Part shown: positions 6,685 to 14,029 of the stretch, in pieces
How the letters are laid out: each line of letters opens with the position of its first letter
Position numbering within the stretch: position 1 is the first letter of the stretch
NCBI GenBank assembly: GCA_047921075.1
Contig: JBLRWS010000044.1
Location: 1 to 20,286 of the forward strand
Length of the DNA stretch: 20,286 bases
DNA from: JBLRWS01 sp047921075
Lineage (GTDB): Bacteria; Bacteroidota; Rhodothermia; Balneolales; Balneolaceae
Reading direction: 5' to 3'
Program-made: the position numbers and the translations under genes
Notes under the pieces: model-generated
What the model saw: the letters and a program-made list of their open reading frames with translations, nothing else
Told to the model about the DNA's origin: nothing
Databases searched by the model: none

Positions 6685-7893
6685 CTATTCCAATCCAAGC
6701 GTTTCGCAGATGTGATACAGGATCTGCATGGCAATCTCCCGCTTCTCCCCGACAAACTCTTTCGACTCGTTTTTGTTGATGAGCGTGATACGGTTGGTGT
6801 CCGATTCAAATCCGGCACCCGTTTCGGCCAGCGGATTTAGGCAGATCCAGTCCAGGTTTTTTTGATCAAGCTTTTTCCGTGCGTTGGCTTCATGATTGTC
6901 CGTTTCCATGGCAAAGCCGATGAGGTGCTGCCCGTCCCGCTTCTGTTTGCCAAGCTCCTGCAAAATATCGGGTGTTCGCACCAATTCGATGGTATTCGAT
7001 TCATCGGTCTTTTTGATTTTTTGGTCGGCAGTGGAGGCCGGTTTGTAATCTGAAACCGCTGCAGCCATAATGATAATATCGGCCTCAGCGTGCTGCTGAA
7101 CGAGCCGGTGCAGTTCATCGGTTGATACAAACGATTGAATCGACATGCGCTCCTCAGGCTCTGCAGAAACAGGCCCACGCAGCAAGACAACATCGCCACC
7201 GAGTCGGGCAGCGGCATCGGCCATGGCGATTCCCATTTTACCACTGCTCGGGTTGGATAAAAATCGAACAGGATCAAAAAATTCGCGGGTGGGCCCGGCG
7301 GTAACCGCTATTTTTTTACCTCGCAGCGGACCATTTTTACGCCTCTCATCGATAATAGAGGCCGCTTTGTTAAGAATAGTGTCTGCTTCCGGCAGCCGTC
7401 CAATACTCTCAAGGCCACTTGCCAGATACCCCGAATCGGGTTCCAGAATGTGATAGCCCATCGTTTCAGCTTTCTCCAGATTGCCTCGAACAGCCGCGTT
7501 TTCATACATCTCACCATCCATGGTAGGGCATATTAACAGAGGACAGCGCGCTGCAAGAACGGTAGAGGTGAGCATATTATCGGCTTGTCCGCCGGTAATT
7601 TTGGCCAGTGTATTGGCAGTGCAGGGTGCAATCACAAACAGATCGGCCCATTCGCCCCAGTGGATGTGCCGCGTCCAGTCGGTGTCGGGAGAGTCCTGAT
7701 TAAAGACGTCAACGGCAACCGGGTTGCGGCTCAGAGAAGAGAAGGTGTCGGTGCCGACAAACCGAGTGGCGGAGGGGGTCATGGTAACACGGACCTCCGC
7801 TCCCGCCTTTTGAAATTCGCGAAGCAGAAAAACAGCTTTATAGGCAGCAATACCGCCGGTTACACCGAGTAGTATCCGCTTGCCGGAAAGCAT
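6685..7893 (-). CDS. coaBC: CoaBC: phosphopantothenoylcysteine decarboxylase / phosphopantothenate-cysteine ligase
   Basis: This bifunctional enzyme makes 4'-phosphopantetheine for coenzyme A synthesis. The N-terminal flavin decarboxylase domain (CoaC, about 1-190) has GVTGGIAAYKA, the active-site H76 in HIHWGEWADL, and APCTANTLAKI. The C-terminal CTP-dependent ligase (CoaB) has AVTAGPTREFFDPVRFLSNP, SSGKMG, AAAVSDYKP and the KIKK lysines. Two CoaC active-site positions differ from E. coli Dfp: PTMDGEMY has D126 where PxMNxxMW has Asn, and LASGL has S159 where ACGD has Cys158. As I recall, Bacteroidetes CoaBC proteins commonly carry such variants. The ATG overlaps the rpoZ stop by one base (TAATG). 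Confidence 0.96.
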   Translation of the reverse strand: MLSGKRILLGVTGGIAAYKAVFLLREFQKAGAEVRVTMTPSATRFVGTDTFSSLSRNPVAVDVFNQDSPDTDWTRHIHWGEWADLFVIAPCTANTLAKITGGQADNMLTSTVLAARCPLLICPTMDGEMYENAAVRGNLEKAETMGYHILEPDSGYLASGLESIGRLPEADTILNKAASIIDERRKNGPLRGKKIAVTAGPTREFFDPVRFLSNPSSGKMGIAMADAAARLGGDVVLLRGPVSAEPEERMSIQSFVSTDELHRLVQQHAEADIIIMAAAVSDYKPASTADQKIKKTDESNTIELVRTPDILQELGKQKRDGQHLIGFAMETDNHEANARKKLDQKNLDWICLNPLAETGAGFESDTNRITLINKNESKEFVGEKREIAMQILYHICETLGLE

Positions 7894-8186
7894 TAAAGTT
7901 CCTTCTCGGGATACTTGTACGTGGTTTTGGCTTCCATCATTTCAACTACGGCACGCTGTGTGGCGTGGGGCAGCTCTTCAAACGCTTTGGAGATTCTCTC
8001 TTGCTCTTCGTTGAAGGTAAATTCGTCTTCGTCTTCGAAGCCTTCGAAATACTTCAGCTTTTCATCGAGCTCTAATTTTTCCTGTGCGGCAATTTGACGT
8101 GCTCGCTTCGACATGACAACAATTTTTTCGTATTTGTTGCCGTCGCTTTTGCCTAATTTATCAATATCCAGAGTTCGTATGGGCAT
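7893..8186 (-). CDS. rpoZ: RNA polymerase omega subunit (Rpb6 family)
   Basis: This 97-residue protein is a small non-catalytic subunit that helps fold and hold the beta-prime subunit of RNA polymerase. The N-terminal KYEKIVVMSKRARQIA corresponds to the omega/Rpb6 core (NRYELV-AAKRARQ in other bacteria). An acidic central segment (about 38-65, rich in D and E) follows. The C-terminal HATQRAVVEMMEAKTTYKYPE is like Bacteroidetes omegas. The order yicC-gmk-rpoZ-coaBC supports the call. It starts 10 bp after gmk and its stop overlaps the coaBC start. Confidence 0.88.
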   Translation of the reverse strand: MPIRTLDIDKLGKSDGNKYEKIVVMSKRARQIAAQEKLELDEKLKYFEGFEDEDEFTFNEEQERISKAFEELPHATQRAVVEMMEAKTTYKYPEKEL

Positions 8187-8196
8187 CAGATTGCAA

Positions 8197-8772
8197 TCAT
8201 TTGGGTTTTAAAAACGGTTCTACAGCTGCTTTTACATCGTTGTAGGCCTGATCGAGATTGTCATTAACAACATTCAGATCGAAACGTCCGGCGTACTGCA
8301 TCTCTTTGGATGCCCGCTCCAGCCGTACCGACAGTGCCTTTTCATCTTCTGTTCCCCGGTTTCGCAACCGCTTTTCCAACTCCTGTAGTGAAGGGGGAGA
8401 GATAAAAATGGATAAGGCGTCGTCGCCGTACATCTGTTTCACGTTTAGTGCACCTAATACATCGATGTCAAGCAAAACAAAATAACCTTTTTCAAGCTGG
8501 TTTTCAACGTCAGACTTTAGCGTTCCGTAGCGTGTGCCGTTGTAGAATTTTTCGGATTCCAGGAAATCCCCGCTCTCTTTCCGCTTTAGAAATTCGTTTT
8601 CGTTCAGAAAGTGATAATCAACGCCGTCGGTCTCGCCGGTGCGTGGCGCCCGGGTGGTTGCACTTACCGAGAAGCGGATGATGGGGAATTCGTTAATTAG
8701 CCGTTTGGCAATGGTCGATTTGCCCGACCCGCTGGGGGCTACCAGTATGATGATGCGTCCCGGTTTACTCAA
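8197..8772 (-). CDS. gmk: Guanylate kinase
   Basis: Guanylate kinase phosphorylates GMP and dGMP with ATP in the cytoplasm. The 191-residue length is usual. The P-loop is APSGSGKST (12-20), with Ala in place of the first Gly, followed by the GMP-binding region SATTRAPRTGETDGVDYHFL and the FLESEKFYNGTRYGT segment. IDVLGALNVK and IFISPPSLQELEKRLRNRGTE complete the family pattern. The start is a TTG at 8770-8772 that lies inside the last codons of yicC (8-bp overlap). No ATG is available before the P-loop, so TTG is the only reasonable start. Translation is probably coupled to yicC. Confidence 0.96.
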   Translation of the reverse strand: MSKPGRIIILVAPSGSGKSTIAKRLINEFPIIRFSVSATTRAPRTGETDGVDYHFLNENEFLKRKESGDFLESEKFYNGTRYGTLKSDVENQLEKGYFVLLDIDVLGALNVKQMYGDDALSIFISPPSLQELEKRLRNRGTEDEKALSVRLERASKEMQYAGRFDLNVVNDNLDQAYNDVKAAVEPFLKPK

Positions 8773-9646
8773 TGTTCTGAACCTGTTCCCGTATCTGTTC
8801 CAGTTTTTCTTTGGCGATCACAACGTGATGGGCAATATCGGAGTCGCTTGCTTTGGAGCCGATGGTATTGAGTTCCCGATTGATCTCCTGGCAGAGAAAA
8901 TTGAGCCGGCGCCCCACTGTTTCGTCATTGTCGAGTGCTTCGAGGAAGAATTTGAGGTGCGATTGCAGGCGCACCACCTCTTCGTTGATATCCATTTTAT
9001 CAACCAGCAGGGCAACCTCCATCTCCATTCTGTCGGGGTTAAAGTGTTCGTCTGATACCAGCTTCTGAATGCGCTGATGAAGCTTTTCCCGTATTTCCGG
9101 CGCACGCTTATCCGATTGGTCGGTAACTTTATCAAGCAGCCCGAGAATATCATCTATTTGTACCCGAAGGTCTTTTTCGAGTTCGCGGCCTTCCTGGCGC
9201 CGCATTTCATTTAGGTTTTCGAGAGCTGCTTGCAGCGCTTTTTCCGTGCACGACCACATCACGGCAATCATCTCGTGATCTTCCTTTCGCGTTTCGAACA
9301 ACTCATCAAACTTGAAAAAGTCGCGCAGCTGTACCGGCTCCTGAACACCGGCCGTAAATTTCATCTCGTCCAGCATTTTGCTGTAGCTTCGCAGCAGCTC
9401 TTTGTTGTAGGTGATGCTCGGCGTGTTGGTGGCCGACTTATCAATATTCACGTTGATGTTTACCTTGCCGCGGCTCAGATAGTGTTGTATAACCTCTTTC
9501 ACACGCAGCTCCTTATTGTTCAGTACGTGCGGCATGCGGGGAGAAATATCGAGATAGCGGCTGTTCAGGGTTTTAATTTCAACGGTGGCCTGAATGCCGT
9601 TTATGGAATGCTCTGCCCGGCCAAAGCCGGTCATCGACGTAATCAT
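8765..9646 (-). CDS. yicC: YicC/YloC family endoribonuclease
   Basis: YicC proteins are single-strand endoribonucleases linked to sRNA and mRNA decay and stationary-phase stress. The 293 residues start with the signature SMTGFGRAE, then VEIKTLNSRYLDIS. The long helical middle ends in the DUF1732 region, with FLCQEINRELNTIGSKASD and the diagnostic C-terminus EQIREQVQNIE. Length matches the family (about 290). ATG at 9646 gives MITSMTGFGR, the expected N-terminus. It is followed by gmk with an 8-bp overlap, a common arrangement. Upstream is an 81-bp spacer with a possible promoter at 9692-9699. Confidence 0.95.
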   Translation of the reverse strand: MITSMTGFGRAEHSINGIQATVEIKTLNSRYLDISPRMPHVLNNKELRVKEVIQHYLSRGKVNINVNIDKSATNTPSITYNKELLRSYSKMLDEMKFTAGVQEPVQLRDFFKFDELFETRKEDHEMIAVMWSCTEKALQAALENLNEMRRQEGRELEKDLRVQIDDILGLLDKVTDQSDKRAPEIREKLHQRIQKLVSDEHFNPDRMEMEVALLVDKMDINEEVVRLQSHLKFFLEALDNDETVGRRLNFLCQEINRELNTIGSKASDSDIAHHVVIAKEKLEQIREQVQNIE

Positions 9647-9691
9647 ATCAAATTATTTAGCAGGTTGATAGGGAACACGGGGTTTGCGGGC

Positions 9692-9699
9692 TAAAGGTA
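9692..9699 (-). promoter_or_regulatory. Possible -7 promoter element before yicC
   Basis: On the minus strand this reads TACCTTTA, a 7/8 match to TAnnTTTG, 45 bases before the yicC ATG in the 81-bp spacer. No clear -33 element accompanies it. It may give yicC-gmk-rpoZ-coaBC its own promoter apart from ansA and the exonuclease gene. Confidence 0.25.
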
Positions 9700-9727
9700 T
9701 TCAACAGGCTAACCAAACGCCATCGGA

Positions 9728-10450
9728 TCATGCGCTTTCTGAGCTGCCTTTTTGAATGTCATGCAATTTATTTAGAGCGCGCTCATTCAGATTCTCAAAC
9801 ATATCTACCGCAATGTCGCCGGTGGTGTACTTCATGCGCAGCCACACGATGTAGGTGGCCATCACATCTTCGTAGCAGTAATGTTCAATCTCTTCCAGCT
9901 TGTCGTCCCGGTACATGGCGAGCACTTCGTTGCCTTCGGCAGTCTGCTTAAAGGGAACGCCAATAAGCTGGCCAAGATGCTTCAGTTTGGGGTACGAGCT
10001 TGCCCCGTAATTGCTAAACTCATCCATCAAATCCACGTTTGACCTGCTGAAGCGGTATCGAATATCGTGATGATGGAGCCGGATGGGCATCTGCATGTTA
10101 TGCTTCATGCTGCGGTAGGTAAGCAGCGGCAGGTCGAATCCTTTTCCGTTATGGTGAATGAGCCCGAAATCCTTGTAAGTGATCAGCACATCGAACAGTG
10201 CGGAGAGCCCTTCCGGCTCGTTGGTGCCGTGCCAGCCGTGTTTTTGCACCGGTTTGCCGTTGTTCTCTACCCAGAGTCCTACCCACGAGATCATGCGGTG
10301 GTACATGGGGGGTAAAAAGCCGCTTTTGTTGCGCGTAAGCGTTTCGCTGGCTATGTCAAGCAACTCATCTTCGCTGCAGTCGTGCTCACCGAGCGTGCGA
10401 CGCAGAAAGTCAAAATCGGGAATGGTTTCGATATCAAATACAAAAAACAC
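9728..10450 (-). CDS. Predicted 3'-5' exonuclease (DnaQ-like, PolB exonuclease-related)
   Basis: This 240-residue protein shows the three exonuclease motifs of the DEDD superfamily. Exo I is D6-I-E8 in FVFDIETIPDF, Exo II is IHHNGKGFDLPLL with D106, and Exo III is Y191-C-Y-E-D195, the Yx3D form. It resembles the stand-alone family described as related to the exonuclease domain of family B DNA polymerases. It likely removes nucleotides from DNA or RNA 3' ends; its cellular role is not known. There is no polymerase domain. The start is GTG at 10450, since DIET must lie near the N-terminus and no ATG is available. It follows ansA by 2 bp, so the two are probably co-transcribed. Confidence 0.87.
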   Translation of the reverse strand: MFFVFDIETIPDFDFLRRTLGEHDCSEDELLDIASETLTRNKSGFLPPMYHRMISWVGLWVENNGKPVQKHGWHGTNEPEGLSALFDVLITYKDFGLIHHNGKGFDLPLLTYRSMKHNMQMPIRLHHHDIRYRFSRSNVDLMDEFSNYGASSYPKLKHLGQLIGVPFKQTAEGNEVLAMYRDDKLEEIEHYCYEDVMATYIVWLRMKYTTGDIAVDMFENLNERALNKLHDIQKGSSESA

Positions 10451-10452
10451 GG

Positions 10453-11448
10453 TTAGCGGCTTCGTTCTCCGGCAGTGGTCTGCTCAAATTGCGATTTGAA
10501 TGCTTCATCTGCAAGTTTATTCCCAAGCAGATGCATCGTTTTGGTTAAAATGGCCTCCATGGTCATGTCACCGGCACTCAGTGCGCCCAGTTTTTTCGCC
10601 TCCCGGCCGCTCTGGTACATGCTTAAATCCACTGAATCGTAGGGTGCCTGAGAGGTGATGATTACGTGCACACCGTGTTCTCGGCAGGTTTCGATAAACG
10701 GCAACAGATTAAATTCACCCTTGATGGAAAAATTTCCGCTGCCAAATCCTTCAAGAATAACCGCTTTGACCTGATCAAAATCGAGGCATTGCAGCCATGC
10801 CGGCGAAAGGCCGGGGTGCAGCTTCAGCACCGCGACCCGATGGTCGAACACCGCATTGCAGTGCAAATCGTGTACAGGCGGTGTCCATTTTTGATGCAGC
10901 TGAATCGAGGTGCCGATGTCGGCAAGGGGCGGAAAATTTGGGCTGGCAAAGGCGTCAAAATCCCCGATGCTCATCTTGCTGCATCGGTTGCCCCGGTACA
11001 GGTGGTCGTTAAAGCATACGGCCACCTCGCAGATGGGATGGGTGGCCAGCTCTACGGCGTTAATCAGATTTCGGCGGGCATCACTGCGAATATTGCTCAT
11101 AGGCACCTGGCTGCCGGTCAGAATCACCGGCTTGTTTAAATTTCGCAGAGAAAACGAGAGGGCAGAGGCGGTGTATGCCATCGTATCGGTACCGTGCAGT
11201 ACAACAAAGCCGTCAAAGGCATGCCACGCATCGCGAATGGCGCGGCTGAGCAGCACCCAATGGTGCGGATGAATATCGGAGCTGTCTTCAAAAAAGATCT
11301 TCTCAACGGCGATTTCGGCCAATGATGAAAGTTCCGGCATCTCTTTGTGCAGGAGTTTGTTAAACTTCTCGCCGTTGAGCTGCGGCCGACCCTTCTCGAG
11401 ATGCATCGAGATGGTACCGCCGGTTTGAAGGATCAATATTTTTTTCAT
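10453..11448 (-). CDS. ansA: L-asparaginase, type I (cytoplasmic)
   Basis: The enzyme hydrolyses asparagine to aspartate and ammonia. The 331 residues carry the two asparaginase signatures: ILQTGGTISM with catalytic T12, and FVVLHGTDTMAYTASAL with T87-D88. PVILTGSQVPMSNIRSDARRN follows, and K158 in GNRCSKMS fits the catalytic lysine position. There is no signal peptide, so it fits the cytoplasmic type I group (AnsA-like). Archaeal glutamyl-tRNA amidotransferase subunit D is related but has an extra N-terminal domain not present here. ATG at 11448 starts directly at the conserved MKKILILQTGGT. It is the first gene of the minus-strand cluster, facing the divergent iron-binding gene. Confidence 0.94.
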   Translation of the reverse strand: MKKILILQTGGTISMHLEKGRPQLNGEKFNKLLHKEMPELSSLAEIAVEKIFFEDSSDIHPHHWVLLSRAIRDAWHAFDGFVVLHGTDTMAYTASALSFSLRNLNKPVILTGSQVPMSNIRSDARRNLINAVELATHPICEVAVCFNDHLYRGNRCSKMSIGDFDAFASPNFPPLADIGTSIQLHQKWTPPVHDLHCNAVFDHRVAVLKLHPGLSPAWLQCLDFDQVKAVILEGFGSGNFSIKGEFNLLPFIETCREHGVHVIITSQAPYDSVDLSMYQSGREAKKLGALSAGDMTMEAILTKTMHLLGNKLADEAFKSQFEQTTAGERSR

Positions 11449-11460
11449 GGTAGCAGAGCT

Positions 11461-11468
11461 TAAAGATA
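11461..11468 (-). promoter_or_regulatory. Possible -7 promoter element before ansA
   Basis: On the minus strand this reads TATCTTTA, 12 bases before the ansA ATG. It matches TAnnTTTG at 7 of 8 positions. If real, the transcript would have a leader of only a few bases. No convincing -33 box is seen. The palindrome at 11530-11556 lies about 60 bases farther upstream. Confidence 0.25.
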
Positions 11469-11529
11469 CAGGGAAGGTAGCAAGAATCGGGCTCTGAATA
11501 AATGAGCAGAGTATTGATGTTGAGTAAAA

Positions 11530-11556
11530 AATTATTTAGAATTGATCTAAATAATT
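11530..11556. promoter_or_regulatory. Perfect 11-bp inverted repeat, probable operator (metalloregulator-like)
   Basis: AATTATTTAGA and TCTAAATAATT are exact reverse complements separated by the 5-base spacer ATTGA. The site lies in the divergent spacer, 81 bases from the ansA start and 135 bases from the iron-binding gene start. Its AT-rich TTTAGA...TCTAAA form resembles operators of DtxR/MntR- or Fur-type regulators, whose known targets include iron and manganese uptake genes. The family of the regulator cannot be decided from the sequence, and no regulator gene lies in the window. No U-tract follows, so a terminator is unlikely. Confidence 0.6.
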
Positions 11557-11691
11557 CACAAATGGTGAGCTGTACAGCATCTTTGCAGAAACAACATCTT
11601 TAACATCCGTAGTTTGTGAGTTGCCAGATGCCACGATATGCGCGCACGCCCCTGTGAACGGACTATTTAACAACAAACCTTTGACACTCTT

Positions 11692-12702
11692 TTGAAATCA
11701 ACTCTGTTCATCCTCATCTCCTTGCTTGTTTTCACCGCCTGCAGCCAGGGTGATTCACTGAATATCTACACCTCCCGCCACTACGATACGGACCTTGAAC
11801 TCTACGACCGATTTACGGAAGAGACCGGTATCTCCATCAATCTGATTGAAGGAGGAAGTGACGAGCTGATCGAGCGCATCAGCAGCGAAGGCATCAACAG
11901 CCCGGCTGATGTGGTTATTACTGTGGATGCCGGCCGTCTTTGGCGCGCCAAGGAAGCAGGTGTTCTGCAATCGTTTCAGTCAGATGCCCTGAATGAAATC
12001 ATTCCGCAGGAACTGCGCGATGATGAGGGATATTGGGTAGGTCTCTCGCAGCGGGTACGAGGACTTGTGTACAGCACCGAGCGGGTGCGCCCTGATGAAC
12101 TGCAAGGCTATTGGGAGCTGGGCGAAGAGCAGTGGAGCGGACGGCTTTGTGTGCGTTCGTCGGGTAATATCTACAATCAATCGCTGGTGGCCTCGCTGAT
12201 TGAATCACACGGCCTGGAGGAGACGGAAGCGTGGGCAGAGCGGCTGGTTTCCAACTTTGCACGAGCTCCGCAGGGTGGTGATACGGACCAGATTAAGGCA
12301 GTAGCGGCCGGTTTATGCGATGTGGCACTGGTGAATCACTATTATCTGGCACGGCTGATCAACTCCGATCAGGCGTCCGATCGCGAAGTGGCGCAGCAGG
12401 TTGCCATCTTTTTTCCGCCATCGGAATTTGGCGGTACACATGTAAATATTAGTGGTGCAGGCATCGCTAAATATGCACCAAACTACGATCACGCCGTTCG
12501 TTTTATCGAGTATTTGGCCACTCCGGATGCTCAGGCACTCTTTTCGGTGGGGAATATGGAGTTTCCCATTTCGGACAAGGTAGAATTACCAACTGTTCTG
12601 GAGCAGTTTGGAGATTTCCAAAGCGACCTTGTAAATGTTAGCTCGTATGGCGAGAACAACCCGGCGGCGGTTCGGCTGATGGACCGGGCAGGCTGGCGGT
12701 AG
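11692..12702 (+). CDS. Iron(III) ABC transporter substrate-binding lipoprotein (FbpA/FutA-like)
   Basis: This is a predicted surface-anchored protein that binds ferric iron for import. Residues 1-17 form a lipoprotein signal, with hydrophobic FILISLLVFTA before C17. The lipobox has Phe at -3, which is unusual. The mature part has LNIYTSRHYDTD (23-34, with H30 and Y31), typical of FutA/FbpA proteins, and the iron-ligand dyad Y217-Y218 in VNHYYLARL. Length (336) fits the family. The start is TTG at 11692: an in-frame stop lies at 11668-11670 and no ATG fits. Unlike most fbpA genes it is not followed by permease and ATPase genes; the next gene converges on it. The palindrome at 11530-11556 may regulate it. 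Confidence 0.88.
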   Translation: MKSTLFILISLLVFTACSQGDSLNIYTSRHYDTDLELYDRFTEETGISINLIEGGSDELIERISSEGINSPADVVITVDAGRLWRAKEAGVLQSFQSDALNEIIPQELRDDEGYWVGLSQRVRGLVYSTERVRPDELQGYWELGEEQWSGRLCVRSSGNIYNQSLVASLIESHGLEETEAWAERLVSNFARAPQGGDTDQIKAVAAGLCDVALVNHYYLARLINSDQASDREVAQQVAIFFPPSEFGGTHVNISGAGIAKYAPNYDHAVRFIEYLATPDAQALFSVGNMEFPISDKVELPTVLEQFGDFQSDLVNVSSYGENNPAAVRLMDRAGWR

Positions 12703-12808
12703 GCTGATCTGGTGATTGAAACGGTTTGTTGAATGGTTGCGGCACCGTAGCGCGACAACGGATTCTGCCGGCGCAATTCTTTACCAAAGATCTTGTATAA
12801 GGCGGAAC
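12703..12808. other. Convergent 3' spacer without a recognisable terminator
   Basis: This 106-bp stretch separates the stops of the iron-binding gene and the phosphohexomutase gene. I looked for a GC stem followed by a T-tract on both strands and found none. Termination may be Rho-dependent or use weak structure. Confidence 0.4.
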
Positions 12809-13855
12809 TTACTGTATTACGCTCAATACTTTTTGCGCCAGTTCTTCTGCACCTTCACGGGTGGCCGCTTCGCTGTAAATGCGCACAATCGGCTCGGTAT
12901 TCGATTTACGAAAGTGAACCCATCCCTCTTCAAAGTCGATCTTTACACCGTCGGTGCGGTTGGGCTTCCGGTCGGTAAACGCATCGGCCACTTTATCCAG
13001 CAGGGTGTCGGCATCGAGGCCCAGCTCGGAAAGCTGCACTTTTTGCTTCGACATCTCGTACCGGGGAAGGCGCTTGCGATAGACGGATGCAGGTATGTTT
13101 AGTTCTGCAAGATGTTGCAGTATCATAGCGGCTCCAACCAGAGCATCGCGGCCCGGATGCAGATCGGGATTGATGACACCGCCGTTGCCTTCGCCACTAA
13201 TAACGGCGTTTTTTGCCTGCATGACGTGAACCACATTAATCTCGCCTACTGCCGATCGATGGCAGGTAAACCCGTGTTTTTCTGTGATATCATCGGCCGC
13301 ACGGGAGGAGGAGAGGTTGGTGGCGGTATCCCCCGGTTTTTTACCAAGCATAAAATCAAAGGCTGTGACCTGGGTGTTTTCTTCCCCAAACAGATCGCCG
13401 TTTTCATCAACCAGAGCGAGGCGGTCGCCATCGGGGTCGGTAACCAGTCCCAGGTCGCACTGCTGCTCGCGCACCACGGAACAGATTTCCGAAAGATGTT
13501 CCGGCAGCGGTTCCGGATTGTGAGGAAAGATCCCGGTCGGTTCGCAATAAAGGGGTACAACTTCTACACCCAACGTATCGAGCAGCTGAGGCAGCGCTAC
13601 GGATGCACCGCCATTTACAGCATCCACGGCTACTTTAAAGCCGGCNNNNNNNNNNNNNNNNNNNNNNNNNNNNNNNNNNNNNNNNNNNNNNNNNNNNNNN
13701 NNNNNNNNNNNNNNNNNNNNNNNNNNNNNNNNNNNNNNNNNNNNNCCGCCGTCGCAAACGGTGCCAAATGCGGCCGCATAGTGGACCAGATTTTCGGGAT
13801 GAAGATGTGAACCGATTACACCACGAATGCCGGATACTGAAACCATTAATGCCAT
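12809..13855 (-). CDS. glmM: Phosphohexomutase (phosphoglucosamine/phosphomannomutase family), interrupted by an assembly gap
   Basis: The enzyme moves phosphate between C1 and C6 of a hexose, probably glucosamine for cell-wall precursors or mannose. N-terminal SVSGIRGVIG matches the family start. After the gap come domain 2 (FKVAVDAVNGGAS), the metal loop TDPDGDRLA, the sugar loop GEGNGGVINPDLHPGRDA and the phosphate loop RKSNTEPIVRIYSEA. GEGNGG is the form seen in archaeal and Bacteroidetes members, so GlmM versus ManB is uncertain. The catalytic serine segment falls in the N-run and is not visible. I chose ATG at 13855 (MALMVSVSG) rather than the longer frame from 13969, because the extra 38 residues are not family-like. 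The true protein is probably about 450 residues. Confidence 0.85.
   Translation of the reverse strand: MALMVSVSGIRGVIGSHLHPENLVHYAAAFGTVCDGXXXXXXXXXXXXXXXXXXXXXXXXXXXXXXXXXXAGFKVAVDAVNGGASVALPQLLDTLGVEVVPLYCEPTGIFPHNPEPLPEHLSEICSVVREQQCDLGLVTDPDGDRLALVDENGDLFGEENTQVTAFDFMLGKKPGDTATNLSSSRAADDITEKHGFTCHRSAVGEINVVHVMQAKNAVISGEGNGGVINPDLHPGRDALVGAAMILQHLAELNIPASVYRKRLPRYEMSKQKVQLSELGLDADTLLDKVADAFTDRKPNRTDGVKIDFEEGWVHFRKSNTEPIVRIYSEAATREGAEELAQKVLSVIQ
13646..13745. other. Assembly gap of exactly 100 N
   Basis: A run of 100 N lies inside the phosphohexomutase gene. A round 100 is a conventional placeholder for a gap of unknown size. By family comparison, the residues on either side should be about 140 apart, while 100 bases cover about 33, so roughly 300 more bases are probably missing than shown. 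Confidence 0.95.
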
Positions 13856-13997
13856 GCGGAATACTTTTTTTTGATGTGATTGCAAAAAAGGTACGGTTCT
13901 GAGCTCTAAAACAACAGCACCTAAATAGCACTGGGTAGTGAGCACCAATAGGATGGGCATTTCATACACAGTTCACAAAATTTACGTTGTTTTTGCG

Positions 13998-14005
13998 TAT
14001 ATTTA
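13998..14005 (+). promoter_or_regulatory. Possible -7 promoter element before ccmC
   Basis: TATATTTA lies 24 bases before the ccmC ATG in the 174-bp divergent spacer between the phosphohexomutase gene and ccmC. It matches TAnnTTTG at 7 of 8 positions. No TTTG is found at the expected upstream distance. The rest of the spacer holds no other structure I can support. Confidence 0.3.
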
Positions 14006-14029
14006 TCAGCTGTAAACAAATGGATAAAC

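Noticed and set aside
11562..11691. Short reading frames (ATG at 11562, 13 codons; another of 9 codons near 11629) in the leader of the iron-binding gene, as a possible leader peptide
   Set aside because: They are very short, lack a ribosome binding site and show no regulatory codon runs. Frames of this size are expected by chance.
12703..12808. Intrinsic terminator between the iron-binding gene and the phosphohexomutase gene
   Set aside because: No GC stem with a following T-tract was found on either strand.
13856..13969. N-terminal extension of the phosphohexomutase by 38 residues
   Set aside because: The extra residues are not like the family, and an ATG at 13855 places SVSGIRG at the normal distance from the start.
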